From NCBI RefSeq assembly GCF_013364155.1, contig NZ_CP054916.1, positions 2,724,501-2,788,500 on the forward strand: 64,000 nt of DNA. Reading direction: 5' to 3'. A program made the translations under genes and the position numbers. This document shows positions 18,459 through 27,443 of the stretch, in pieces. The notes beneath the pieces are model-generated. The model did no database searches and was not told where the DNA came from. It saw nothing but the letters and a program-made list of their open reading frames with translations. The stretch comes from Streptomyces sp. NA02950. GTDB taxonomy: Bacteria > Actinomycetota > Actinomycetes > Streptomycetales > Streptomycetaceae. Within the stretch, counting starts at the first letter, position 1. Each line of letters starts with the position of its first letter.

Positions 18459-19162
18459 CCGCACCGGGCGGGGCGGACACGGCGGACAGGGGTTGCGTCC
18501 CGGTCGGCCACCGCGGCGATCCGTACGTCCACCGCGAGAACACCCTGGCGTCGGTACGCTCCGCGGTGCGCGCCGGGGCGGGCGCCGTGGAGATCGACGT
18601 ACGGCTCACCCGCGACGGGGTGCCGGTCCTGCTCCACGACGCCACGCTCAACCGGCTGTGGGGCCATGACCGGCCGCTCTCCGGGCTGACCGCCGACCAG
18701 GTGCGGGAGCTGACCGGCGGCGCGGTGCCGACCCTGCGCGACGCCCTGGCCTCGGCCGACTCGGCCCGGCTGCTCATCGACCTGCCCGACGCCGCGGCCG
18801 CCCCGGCCGCCGTCGACGAGGTGCGCGCGAGCGGGGCGCACCGGCGGGTGTACTACTGCGGGGCGCTCGCCGCCCTGCACACCGTGCGCCGCGCCGACCC
18901 GGACGCCGAGATCGCGCTGACCTGGACCACACTGGCACCGCCCCGCCCGGAGCTGCTGACCGCCCTGCGCCCCCGGTGGCTCAACTACCGCTTCGGGCTG
19001 GTCTCCGAGGAGTTGGTGACCCGCAACCACGCCGACGGACTGCTGGTCTCGGCCTGGACCGCCGACACCCGCCGTTCGATGTCCCGGCTGCTGCGCGCGG
19101 GCGTCGACGCGATCACCACCAATCGCGTCGGTGCCCTGTGCGCGCTGCTCGGCCGCCGCTGA
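18455..19162 (+). CDS. Glycerophosphodiester phosphodiesterase
   Basis: 235 residues from a GTG that overlaps the adenosine deaminase stop (GTGA). GDPD landmarks: GHRGDPYVHRENTLAS with the catalytic His-Arg and metal Glu-Asn, AVEIDVRLTRDGVPVLLHDATLNR with the ExD metal pair and second catalytic His, and SAWTAD near the end. It hydrolyses glycerophosphodiesters to glycerol-3-phosphate and an alcohol. No signal peptide is visible, so it is cytosolic. The coupled arrangement with adenosine deaminase suggests co-expression for scavenging. Confidence 0.9.
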   Translation: MTAPGGADTADRGCVPVGHRGDPYVHRENTLASVRSAVRAGAGAVEIDVRLTRDGVPVLLHDATLNRLWGHDRPLSGLTADQVRELTGGAVPTLRDALASADSARLLIDLPDAAAAPAAVDEVRASGAHRRVYYCGALAALHTVRRADPDAEIALTWTTLAPPRPELLTALRPRWLNYRFGLVSEELVTRNHADGLLVSAWTADTRRSMSRLLRAGVDAITTNRVGALCALLGRR

Positions 19163-19175
19163 CGGCCGCCGCCCG

Positions 19176-20453
19176 TCAGCCGGCGGCGCTGCCGCCCACC
19201 CACAGGTCGTTGCTGCCCGCGATGACGACCTTTCCGTCGGCGCGGGTGGTGAGGGCCGTGGGCAGCGACTTCGCACAGCCCAGCTCGGCCCGCCGGGCGC
19301 CCTTACCGAAGCCGCCCGTCCACACCATCCCGCAGGAGATGTTCCTGCCGCTGCGGCGTCCGAGGAGCACCAGCTTCCCGGCGCCGTCGACCGTCGCCCC
19401 CTGGATCCAGCCCTCGCCCAGCGCCGAGGTGTTCTCGACCGTCCAGTGCAGACCGTCGGCGCTGGTCATCGCGAAGGGCCGCTCGGGCTTGCCGTAGTCC
19501 TCGGTACCGCCGTACCCCCGGGCGCCGTAGACGATCCACCGCCCGTCGTGCCACAGCATGCCCCGCACCGGGGAGTAGCCGTGGAGCCGGGGGGTGAGCG
19601 CGGCCTTCCAGGTGCGTCCGGCGTCCGATGACACCCACACCGGCAGCCGCGGCCTGCCCTGGCCCAGGGAGTCGCCGCCGACGGCCACGATCCGGCGGCC
19701 CTCCGCCGCCATGGTCACCACACCCGTGCTGATACGGGCGGGGGCGCTGCCGCCGTCCGTGCGGACTGCCGGGAGCGAGGTGCGCCGGACGGTCTTCCCG
19801 TTGTCCTCGGAGATCCAGACCACGGCCTCGGAGCGCTTCTGCACGGCCTCCGTGCCGCCGATGACCAGCCGTCCGCCGCTGCGCACCATGGCCCGCGCAC
19901 CGTCGTTGGCCCGGCCGCCGGGCTCGGCGTCCGGGTCCGGGGCCCTGTCCGGCACCTCGAGGTCGGCCAGGCCGTGGATCCGGCCGGACGCGTCACGGCG
20001 CGCGATACGGCTCTGCGCGGCGTACACGGAGCCGTCCGGGGCGGCCAGCACCGCCCGGCCGAACAGCCCGCCCCCGTTCCAGCCCCCGGCCTCCTGGCCG
20101 GGCGCCAGCTCCGGTCCGTCGGATCCACCCGTGCCCGGCGCCGGGTCGAGCGAGAGCTCGGTGCAGTCCTTGTCCCCGGTCCAGTTGACGCCCACGTCGC
20201 GGTAGCCGTTGCTGTACATACCGAGGCCGAGGACACAATCGCCGTACGGAACCAGCGCGTTGAGGCCGTTCTGCCCGCCGCCGTCCTTGTCCACACCCGG
20301 GTACTGCACCGCTCCGCGGTAGTGCCGGAAGCCCAGTTCCGAGGCGTCCGCCCCGGCGTCCGCCGCCTTCTGGTCACCGCATCCGGCGAGGGGCAGCAGC
20401 AGCGCGGCGGCCGCCGCTGTACGGATGGTTCCGGACTTCCCCCACATGGTCAT
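19176..20453 (-). CDS. Lipoprotein with BNR/sialidase-like repeats
   Basis: 425 residues from the ATG at 20453, with a short charged start, a hydrophobic stretch and lipobox LAGC. The mature protein contains at least two Asp-box-type repeats (SEDNGKTV and SSDAGRTWK), which fold as beta-propeller blades. A catalytic sialidase Arg triad is not evident, so enzyme activity should not be assumed. It is exposed on the cell surface. The start could also be the second ATG six bases downstream. It converges on the GDPD gene with 13 bases between. Confidence 0.75.
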   Translation of the reverse strand: MTMWGKSGTIRTAAAAALLLPLAGCGDQKAADAGADASELGFRHYRGAVQYPGVDKDGGGQNGLNALVPYGDCVLGLGMYSNGYRDVGVNWTGDKDCTELSLDPAPGTGGSDGPELAPGQEAGGWNGGGLFGRAVLAAPDGSVYAAQSRIARRDASGRIHGLADLEVPDRAPDPDAEPGGRANDGARAMVRSGGRLVIGGTEAVQKRSEAVVWISEDNGKTVRRTSLPAVRTDGGSAPARISTGVVTMAAEGRRIVAVGGDSLGQGRPRLPVWVSSDAGRTWKAALTPRLHGYSPVRGMLWHDGRWIVYGARGYGGTEDYGKPERPFAMTSADGLHWTVENTSALGEGWIQGATVDGAGKLVLLGRRSGRNISCGMVWTGGFGKGARRAELGCAKSLPTALTTRADGKVVIAGSNDLWVGGSAAG

Positions 20454-20507
20454 GACAGTGATCCTGCCACGGCCGCGCCGACGGCCCGTCACCACCCGGC
20501 CCCGCGG

Positions 20508-20548
20508 CACGGTCCCGCACGGTCCGCACGGTCCGCACGGTCCGCACG
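20508..20548. repeat. Short tandem repeat CACGGTCCG
   Basis: Four head-to-tail units, the first carrying one extra C, in the gap between the lipoprotein gene and the aldehyde dehydrogenase gene. It is too short and regular for a CRISPR. Confidence 0.85.
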
Positions 20549-20552
20549 CGAA

Positions 20553-20587
20553 AGGGGCACGGACGCGGTGCGCGCGCCCGTGCCCCT
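20553..20587 (-). terminator. Terminator of the second aminobutyraldehyde dehydrogenase gene
   Basis: AGGGGCACGG (20553-20562) pairs perfectly with CCGTGCCCCT (20578-20587). The stem of ten pairs with a 15-base loop lies 15 bases beyond the gene's stop. No T-run follows, which is usual in such GC-rich genomes. Confidence 0.7.
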
Positions 20588-20602
20588 CGGGGTTTCGCGG
20601 GC

Positions 20603-22057
20603 TCAGCCGTCCAGCGACGTCATCACGTGCTTGATCCGGGTGTAGTCCTCGAAGCCGTAGGCCGACAGGTCCTTGCCGTAGCCGGACTTCTTGAAGCCGC
20701 CGTGCGGCATCTCGGCGACCAGCGGGATGTGGGTGTTGATCCACACACAGCCGAAGTCCAGGGCCTTGGACATCCGCATCGCCCGGGAGTGGTCCTTGGT
20801 CCACACCGACGACGCGAGCGCGTACTCCACGCCGTTGGCGTAGGAGACGGCCTGGGCCTCGTCCGAGAAGGACTGGACGGTGATGACCGGACCGAAGACC
20901 TCGTGCTGGACGATCTCGTCGTCCTGCTTGAGCCCGGAGACCACGGTGGGCGCGTAGAAGTAGCCCTTGTCGCCGACCCGGTGGCCGCCCGCCTCGACCT
21001 TGGCGTGCGCGGGCAGCCGGTCGATGAAGCCGCTGACCTGGGCCAGCTGGTTGGCGTTGTTGAGCGGTCCGAAGAGCACGTCCTCGTCGTCCGGGGCACC
21101 GGTCCTGGTCTCGGACGCGGCCTTGGCCAGGGCGCTCACGAACTCGTCGTGGATGGACTCGTGGACCAGCACCCGGGTAGCCGCCGTACAGTCCTGACCG
21201 GCGTTGAAGAAGCCCGCGACCGAGATGTCCTCGACGGCCTTGGCGATGTCGCTGTCCTCGAAGACCACGACGGGCGCCTTGCCGCCGAGTTCCAGGTGGA
21301 CCCGCTTGAGGTCCTTGGACGCGCTCTCGGCGACCTGCATACCGGCCCGTACCGACCCGGTGATGGACGCCATGGCGGGCACGGAGTGCTCGACCATCAG
21401 CCGCCCGGTCTCGCGGTCACCGCAGATGACGTTGAACACACCCTGCGGATGACCCAGTTCCGCCAGCACCCCGCCGATGATCTCGGCGATCAGCACGGTG
21501 GAGGCGGGGGTGGTGTCCGAGGGCTTGATGACGACCGTGTTGCCCGCGGCGAGCGCCGGGGCGAACTTCCACACGGCCATCATCATCGGGTAGTTCCACG
21601 GCGCGACCTGCGCGCACACCCCGATCGGCTCCCGCCGGATGATCGAGGTCAGCCCGTCCATGTACTCACCGGCCGAGCGGCCCTCGAGCAGCCGGGCCGC
21701 ACCCGCGAAGAAGCGGATCTGGTCGATCATCGGCGGGATCTCCTCGTCCCGCGTGAGACCGAGCGGCTTGCCGGTGTTCTGGGACTCGGCGGCGATCAGT
21801 TCCTCCGCCCGGGCCTCGAAGGCGTCGGCGATCTTCAGCAGCGTCTTCTGCCGCTCGCCGGGCACGAGGTCGCGCCACGCGGGGAAGGCGGCCTGGGCCG
21901 CGGTCATCGCCGCGTCCACGTCCGCCGGTCCGGAGAGCGGTGCCGTGGCGTACGCCTCGCCCGTGGCCGGGTTGACCACCTCCGTGGTCCGCCCGTCCGC
22001 GGCGTCCCGGAACTCTCCGTCGATGTAGTTGCGCAGACGACGCAGTTCGGTGGTCAC
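20603..22057 (-). CDS. Gamma-aminobutyraldehyde dehydrogenase (second copy)
   Basis: 484 residues from a GTG at 22057. Key residues are present: PWNYP, catalytic Glu256 in HLELGGK and Cys290 in NAGQDCTAATR. GQDCTAATR and the PLSGPADVDAA front match actinobacterial 4-aminobutyraldehyde dehydrogenases. It is divergent from an Lrp-type regulator and a class III aminotransferase, a layout in which the aminotransferase would make the aldehyde and this enzyme would oxidise it. It shares an upstream motif with the first copy at 13702-15222. Confidence 0.92.
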   Translation of the reverse strand: MTTELRRLRNYIDGEFRDAADGRTTEVVNPATGEAYATAPLSGPADVDAAMTAAQAAFPAWRDLVPGERQKTLLKIADAFEARAEELIAAESQNTGKPLGLTRDEEIPPMIDQIRFFAGAARLLEGRSAGEYMDGLTSIIRREPIGVCAQVAPWNYPMMMAVWKFAPALAAGNTVVIKPSDTTPASTVLIAEIIGGVLAELGHPQGVFNVICGDRETGRLMVEHSVPAMASITGSVRAGMQVAESASKDLKRVHLELGGKAPVVVFEDSDIAKAVEDISVAGFFNAGQDCTAATRVLVHESIHDEFVSALAKAASETRTGAPDDEDVLFGPLNNANQLAQVSGFIDRLPAHAKVEAGGHRVGDKGYFYAPTVVSGLKQDDEIVQHEVFGPVITVQSFSDEAQAVSYANGVEYALASSVWTKDHSRAMRMSKALDFGCVWINTHIPLVAEMPHGGFKKSGYGKDLSAYGFEDYTRIKHVMTSLDG

Positions 22058-22110
22058 GTTGCCACCCCTCCTGTCAGCTGTCCGATGGGTGAGACATCCA
22101 CCCTAGTCTG

Positions 22111-22182
22111 CTGGACGACGCTTTCAACATACCCGCCACACCGGAACAACGGAATCAGTGATTTGGGAGTCCCTGGACGACG
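22111..22182. promoter_or_regulatory. Divergent regulatory region with repeats (aldehyde dehydrogenase / Lrp)
   Basis: CTGGACGACG occurs at 22111-22120 and 22173-22182, 62 bases apart, each followed within three bases by TTTCA. Between them lies AACAACGGAATCAGTGAT (22145-22162), shared with the other aminobutyraldehyde dehydrogenase promoter. The region separates divergent genes, so the Lrp protein encoded next door is the most likely binder. Confidence 0.5.
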
Positions 22183-22236
22183 AATTTCATCGATTGAGGG
22201 TTGCGAGACAGCCGACCCTCGTGCACAGTGAGGTGC

Positions 22237-22710
22237 GTGGCCACACCTGACAAGAACGGCACGCCGTCGATCGACTCCGTTTCCCTGGCGATCATCGAGC
22301 AGCTCCAGGAGGACGGCCGCCGACCGTACGCCGCCATCGGAAAGGCCGTGGGCCTGTCCGAGGCGGCCGTGCGGCAGCGCGTGCAGAAGCTGCTCGACCA
22401 GGGCGTGATGCAGATCGTCGCCGTCACCGATCCTCTCACTGTGGGGTTCCGGCGCCAGGCGATGGTGGGCATCAACGTCGATGGCGATCTCGACCCGGTC
22501 GCGGACGCGCTGACCGACATGGACGAGGTCGAGTACGTGGTCGTCACCACGGGCTCCTTCGATCTCCTCATCGAGATCGTCTGCGAGGACGACGATCACC
22601 TCCTCGAAACGATCAACAAGCGGATCCGCACGCTGCCCGGCGTGCGCTCCACCGAGAGCTTCGTCTACCTCAAGCTCCGGAAGCAGACCTATACCTGGGG
22701 AACGAGATAG
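22237..22710 (+). CDS. Lrp/AsnC family transcriptional regulator
   Basis: About 157 residues. An N-terminal winged helix (LDxxL-like DSVSLAIIEQLQEDGRRPYAAI, then SEAAVRQRVQKLLDQGV) is followed by a RAM ligand-binding domain (GSFDLLIEIVCEDDDHL, SFVYLKL). Such proteins form octamers and sense amino acids or related amines. The start is a choice between GTG at 22237, used here with GAGG three bases upstream, and GTG at 22228. The aminotransferase start is only two bases after its stop, so the two are one operon divergent from the aldehyde dehydrogenase gene. Confidence 0.92.
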   Translation: MATPDKNGTPSIDSVSLAIIEQLQEDGRRPYAAIGKAVGLSEAAVRQRVQKLLDQGVMQIVAVTDPLTVGFRRQAMVGINVDGDLDPVADALTDMDEVEYVVVTTGSFDLLIEIVCEDDDHLLETINKRIRTLPGVRSTESFVYLKLRKQTYTWGTR

Positions 22711-22712
22711 CA

Positions 22713-24074
22713 ATGAGCGCCGACCTCTCCAAGACGGCGTACGACCACCTGTGGATGCACTTCACCCGCATGTCGTCGTACGAGAACTCCCCCGTGCCCA
22801 CGATCGTGCGCGGCGAGGGCACGTACATCTACGACGACAAGGGCAAGCGCTACATCGACGGCCTCGCGGGGCTGTTCGTGGTCAACGCGGGCCACGGCCG
22901 TGTCGAGCTCGCGGAGACCGCGTACAAGCAGGCCCAGGAGCTCGCCTTCTTCCCGGTGTGGAGCTACGCCCACCCCAAGGCCGTCGAGCTCGCCGAGCGG
23001 CTGGCCGGCCATGCCCCCGGCGACCTCAACAAGGTCTTCTTCACCACCGGCGGCGGTGAGGCGGTCGAGACCGCCTGGAAGCTGGCCAAGCAGTACTTCA
23101 AGCTCACCGGCAAGCCCACCAAGTACAAGGTGATATCCCGGGCGGTCGCCTACCACGGCACCCCCCAGGGCGCCCTGTCCATCACCGGACTGCCGGGGCT
23201 GAAGGCCCCGTTCGAGCCGCTGGTCCCCGGTGCGCACAAGGTGCCCAACACCAACATCTACCGGGCGCCGATCCACGGTGACGACCCCGAGGCGTTCGGC
23301 CGCTGGTGCGCCGACCAGATCGAGCAGCAGATCCTCTTCGAGGGCCCGGAGACGGTGGCCGCGGTCTTCCTGGAGCCGGTGCAGAACGCGGGCGGCTGCT
23401 TCCCGCCGCCGCCCGGGTACTTCCAGCGGGTCCGCGAGATCTGCGACCAGTACGACGTACTGCTCGTCTCGGACGAGGTCATCTGCGCCTTCGGGCGGCT
23501 GGGCACGATCTTCGCCTGTGACAAGTTCGGCTACGTCCCGGACATGATCACCTGCGCCAAGGGCATGACCTCGGGCTACTCCCCGATCGGCGCGTGCATC
23601 GTCTCCGACCGGCTCGCCGAGCCCTTCTACCACGGCGACAACACCTTCCTGCACGGCTACACCTTCGGCGGCCACCCGGTCTCGGCCGCGGTGGGCGTCG
23701 CCAACCTCGACATCTTCGAGCGCGAGGGCCTCAACCAGCATGTGCTGGACAACGAGGGCGCGTTCCGGGCCACGCTGGAGCGGCTGCACGATCTGCCGAT
23801 CGTCGGCGATGTCCGGGGGAACGGTTTCTTCTACGGCATCGAGCTGGTGAAGGACAAGGCCACCAAGGAGTCGTTCAACGAGGAGGAGACCGAGCGGATC
23901 CTCTACGGCTTCCTCTCCAAGGCGCTGTTCGAGAACGGCCTGTACTGCCGGGCCGACGACCGCGGAGACCCGGTCGTGCAGCTCGCGCCGCCGCTGATCG
24001 CCGACCAGTCGGTGTTCGACGAGATCGAGCAGGTGCTGCGCGGGGTGCTGACGGAGGCGTGGGCCAAGCTCTGA
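22713..24074 (+). CDS. Class III PLP aminotransferase, probably amine/putrescine type
   Basis: 453 residues. The fold-type I landmarks are TTGGGEAVETAWKLAKQYF (phosphate site), YHGTPQGAL, SDEVICAFGRLG with the PLP Asp, and Schiff-base Lys283 in CAKGMTSGYSP. These fit the omega-aminotransferase group that transfers amino groups from diamines or beta-alanine to pyruvate or 2-oxoglutarate. Next to an aminobutyraldehyde dehydrogenase, putrescine is the best candidate, giving 4-aminobutyraldehyde. Lrp-type control is suggested by the two-base gap from the regulator gene. Confidence 0.88.
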   Translation: MSADLSKTAYDHLWMHFTRMSSYENSPVPTIVRGEGTYIYDDKGKRYIDGLAGLFVVNAGHGRVELAETAYKQAQELAFFPVWSYAHPKAVELAERLAGHAPGDLNKVFFTTGGGEAVETAWKLAKQYFKLTGKPTKYKVISRAVAYHGTPQGALSITGLPGLKAPFEPLVPGAHKVPNTNIYRAPIHGDDPEAFGRWCADQIEQQILFEGPETVAAVFLEPVQNAGGCFPPPPGYFQRVREICDQYDVLLVSDEVICAFGRLGTIFACDKFGYVPDMITCAKGMTSGYSPIGACIVSDRLAEPFYHGDNTFLHGYTFGGHPVSAAVGVANLDIFEREGLNQHVLDNEGAFRATLERLHDLPIVGDVRGNGFFYGIELVKDKATKESFNEEETERILYGFLSKALFENGLYCRADDRGDPVVQLAPPLIADQSVFDEIEQVLRGVLTEAWAKL

Positions 24075-24113
24075 GCGGTCACCCCGGTGTGCGGGCTCCT
24101 CGGTGCGGGGCCC

Positions 24114-25661
24114 TCACCGCCACTTGAGGGCGAACCACAACTCCATACGGACGTCCGCGTCGGCCAGGTCCGCCCCCAACAGGGCCGCGGCGCGGGCGAT
24201 CCGCTGCCGGACCGTATTGCGGTGGACCTCGAGCGCCACCGCGGTACGGTCCCAGCTGCCGTGCAGCGACAGCCACACCCGCAGCGTCTCCAGCAGCGCG
24301 GGGGAGTCCTCCAACGGGGCGAGCAGGGCCCGGCCGTGCGCCCCCGCCTCGGCCGGGTCCACCAGCGAGGCGACCCCGCCGGCCCGGTCCGGGGCGTGCC
24401 GCACCACGGGCGTCCGCCCGGCCACGGCCCGGCGTAGCGCGCGGTCGGCGTCGTCCGCGCCGCGGGCCAGCTCCCCGGCCCGTACGGGCGCCGCGGCCCC
24501 CAGGGTCCAGCCGGGCTGGGCGCGCACCTCCCCCTCGCCGGGAACCAGGGCGCACAGCTCGTCCCCGGCCAGGTCGATCAGCGGTGTCCCGAGCCCGGCC
24601 GCGAGCGCGGCGGCGGCCAGCGGTCCGGCGTCCCCGGCGCGGCCGCGCCGCCGTCCGCGCACGACCGTCCACGCTCCGCCGTCCTCGTCCCCGGCGGGTT
24701 CTTCCGCTCCCGCGCCCGTCAGGGAGCGCCGGACCAGCCCCGCCACCTCGTCCGGGGCCGCGCCGAGCATCAGCCGGACCAGCGCCGCCGTCCGCGCGGT
24801 CTCCGCGGTGACCGTCCGCCGCCCCGTGAGCAGCGCGAGCAGGACGACGGCCAACCCGACGACGGCCCTGTCGGCCCCGTTCGTCCCGTCCGCCGCGTCG
24901 CGGCGCGGGGCGCACACCCCGAGCGCGAGCCGCCGCTCCGACTGCCCCAGGCCGTAGGCGCTGAGGTACAGCGGGGCGCCGTCCGCGTCCGCCGCGGTGT
25001 CCGCCGCCGAGGACGGCCCCGGGCGCAGCCGGGCGGCGAGCGCCTCCAGTGCGCTACGGGCCGGTTGCGGCGGGCGCGGTCCGGCGTCGGCCAGTTCGGC
25101 GCCGTCCGGGCCGTGCAGGACCGTCCAGCCGCCGAGGTGCCGGCTCAGCCGGCGCAGCACCTCGGGGACGGGGTGGGGGCGGGCCGCGGCCGTCGCGAGG
25201 GACTGCTGTGCCTCGGTGATCCGGCGCAGTTCGTGGTGGCGGCGCTCGGCCATGGCGTCCCACACCGCGCTGGCGACGGCCGTGAACGTCGTCCGGCGCT
25301 CCACCTCGACCAGCGGCAGCCCGTGCCGGTCGCACGCCTCGGCCAGCGCCCGCGGCACCGTCTGGTGCACCGGTGCGATCCCGAAGCCGAGCGCGGCGGC
25401 GCCCGCCTGGACCGTACGGGAGACATAGCGGTCCCAGGAGTCGTCGGTGCCCTCCGGGTCCGGGGTGTGCACACCGGCGCTGAGCAGCAGTTCCCCGCCG
25501 AGCAGATACGGGACGGGGTCTTCCATCTCGCTGGTGTGCACCAGGTACACCCAGGTCTCCGGCTCGCGCGGGCCCGCGACCTGGCGCAGCCCGAGCGCGG
25601 GGTGGGTGAGCAGGGCGGAGAGCGGGACGGGGGCGGTCGGGGGTACGCGGTCGTTCCTCAC
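24114..25661 (-). CDS. PucR family transcriptional regulator (second)
   Basis: 515 residues. The N-terminal purine-catabolism-like domain (about 10-135) carries WVYLVHTSEM and LLGGELLL. A middle GGDEF-like or spacer part is Ala-rich. The C-terminal helix-turn-helix has ALEVHRNTVRQRIARAA and ends MELWFALKWR. It converges on the aminotransferase with 39 bases between and is divergent from the SSS symporter gene, which it may regulate. It is a paralogue of 756-2552. Confidence 0.9.
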   Translation of the reverse strand: MRNDRVPPTAPVPLSALLTHPALGLRQVAGPREPETWVYLVHTSEMEDPVPYLLGGELLLSAGVHTPDPEGTDDSWDRYVSRTVQAGAAALGFGIAPVHQTVPRALAEACDRHGLPLVEVERRTTFTAVASAVWDAMAERRHHELRRITEAQQSLATAAARPHPVPEVLRRLSRHLGGWTVLHGPDGAELADAGPRPPQPARSALEALAARLRPGPSSAADTAADADGAPLYLSAYGLGQSERRLALGVCAPRRDAADGTNGADRAVVGLAVVLLALLTGRRTVTAETARTAALVRLMLGAAPDEVAGLVRRSLTGAGAEEPAGDEDGGAWTVVRGRRRGRAGDAGPLAAAALAAGLGTPLIDLAGDELCALVPGEGEVRAQPGWTLGAAAPVRAGELARGADDADRALRRAVAGRTPVVRHAPDRAGGVASLVDPAEAGAHGRALLAPLEDSPALLETLRVWLSLHGSWDRTAVALEVHRNTVRQRIARAAALLGADLADADVRMELWFALKWR

Positions 25662-25874
25662 GGGTGGGACCTCACCGATGGCGCGAATGGACGGTTCTCA
25701 CATCCCGATGACCAGGAATGGATGAAACGTACACTTCCACGCCGTCCACGGCGACACCTAGGGTCTCGGTCACTCCCCACAGCGCGATCCGCACCACCCC
25801 CGCGGATCCCCCTCCACCGCCCCCACCCCGTCTCCCCCCGCTATCCCGACCTCGCGTCGGACCGAGGAGCACCC

Positions 25875-27356
25875 ATGAGCGCTGTCGACTACACGGTGAT
25901 CGTCATCTATCTCGCGGGCATGCTCGCGCTCGGCTGGTGGGGGATGCGCCGCACCACCTCGACCAGCGACTTCCTGGTCGCGGGCCGCCGTCTGGGACCG
26001 GCCATGTACTCCGGCACCATGGCGGCGATCGTCCTCGGTGGCGCGTCCACCATCGGCGGGGTGGGCCTGGGCTACCAGTACGGGCTGTCCGGCGCCTGGA
26101 TGGTGCTCACCATCGGCCTCGGCCTGCTGGCGCTGTCCGTCTTCTTCTCCGCGCGCATCGCCCGGCTGAAGGTCTACACGGTCAGCCAGATGCTGGACCT
26201 GCGCTACGGCGGCTCCTCCGGGCTGATCTCGGGCATCGTCATGTGGGCCTACACCCTGATGCTGGCGGTCACCTCGACCATCGCCTACGCCACCATCTTC
26301 GACGTGATCTTCGGTCTGGACCGGATGATCGCGATCGTGCTCGGCGGGGCGATCGTGATCTGTTACTCGACGCTCGGCGGGATGTGGTCCATCACCCTCA
26401 CCGACATGGTGCAGTTCGTGGTCAAGACGGTCGGTGTGCTGCTTCTGCTGCTGCCGATCGCCGTGGTCAAGGCGGGCGGCTTCGGCGCCATGCGGGACGA
26501 ACTGCCGGACGCCTACTTCTCCCCCATGGGCATCGGTGCGCAGACGGTCTTCACCTATGTGCTGATCTACTCCTTCGGCATGCTCATCGGGCAGGACATC
26601 TGGCAGCGCGTGTTCACCGCCCGCGACGACCGGGTCGCCCGCAGCGGCGGCACCGCGGCCGGGACGTACTGTCTGGTCTACGCGGTCGCGGGCGCCGTCA
26701 TCGGCACGGCGGCGAAGGTGCTCTACCCCGAACTCGGCTCGCCCGACGACGCGTTCGCCACCATCGTCCAGGACGCCCTCCCGGTGGGGGTGAAGGGACT
26801 GGTGCTGGCCGCGGCGCTGTCCGCGGTGATGTCGACCTCCTCGGGCGCGCTCATCGCCTGCGCCACGGTCGCCAACAACGACATCTGGGCGCGACTGCGC
26901 GGGCGCACCCTGCGCACCGGCGACGGCCCGCACGACGAGGTCGCGGGCAACCGGCTGTTCATCCTGATCATGGGCATCGCGGTGGTCGGCATCTCGATCG
27001 TGCTCAACGATGTGGTCGAGGCGCTGACGGTGGCCTACAACGTGCTGGTCGGCGGGTTGCTGATGCCGATCCTGGGCGGGCTGCTGTGGAAGCGCGGCAC
27101 CGGCGCGGGCGCGCTGGCCTCGGTCGGCGTCGGCGGTGTGACCGTGATCGGTCTGATGGCGTGGAAGGGCATCCTCGCCAACGAGCCCATCTACGGCGGT
27201 CTGCTGGCCTCCCTCGCCGCATACGTGGTCGTCAGCCTCGCCACCAAGCCGACGGACGCGGCGGTGCTCGACGTCTGGCGCCGCCGGCTGGCCGGGGATG
27301 AGACCGTCCCCGCCGACGAGCCCACGGCCACGCCCGCGGCCACGACGGGCGCCTAG
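25875..27356 (+). CDS. Sodium:solute symporter (SSS family)
   Basis: 493 residues from the ATG at 25875, with about 13 hydrophobic segments as expected for SSS transporters. The early GRRLGPAMYSGTMAAIVLGG and central GQDIWQRVFTARD segments are family-typical. The substrate is probably a small amine, purine or carboxylate. Genomic context (divergent PucR, downstream ThDP enzyme) favours an amine or ureide over proline. The C-terminus carries an Ala/Thr-rich tail. Confidence 0.9.
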   Translation: MSAVDYTVIVIYLAGMLALGWWGMRRTTSTSDFLVAGRRLGPAMYSGTMAAIVLGGASTIGGVGLGYQYGLSGAWMVLTIGLGLLALSVFFSARIARLKVYTVSQMLDLRYGGSSGLISGIVMWAYTLMLAVTSTIAYATIFDVIFGLDRMIAIVLGGAIVICYSTLGGMWSITLTDMVQFVVKTVGVLLLLLPIAVVKAGGFGAMRDELPDAYFSPMGIGAQTVFTYVLIYSFGMLIGQDIWQRVFTARDDRVARSGGTAAGTYCLVYAVAGAVIGTAAKVLYPELGSPDDAFATIVQDALPVGVKGLVLAAALSAVMSTSSGALIACATVANNDIWARLRGRTLRTGDGPHDEVAGNRLFILIMGIAVVGISIVLNDVVEALTVAYNVLVGGLLMPILGGLLWKRGTGAGALASVGVGGVTVIGLMAWKGILANEPIYGGLLASLAAYVVVSLATKPTDAAVLDVWRRRLAGDETVPADEPTATPAATTGA

Positions 27357-27443
27357 CGGCACCCGTACTCCTCCGTACGTCCCCTTCTCCCCCGTCGTCC
27401 CCTCGTTCTCACCGTCGTCCCCACCCGAAAGGCACCTCCCTCC

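Noticed and set aside
20508..20548. Tandem CACGGTCCG as a possible CRISPR
   Set aside because: Units are 9 bases with no spacers and there are no cas genes.
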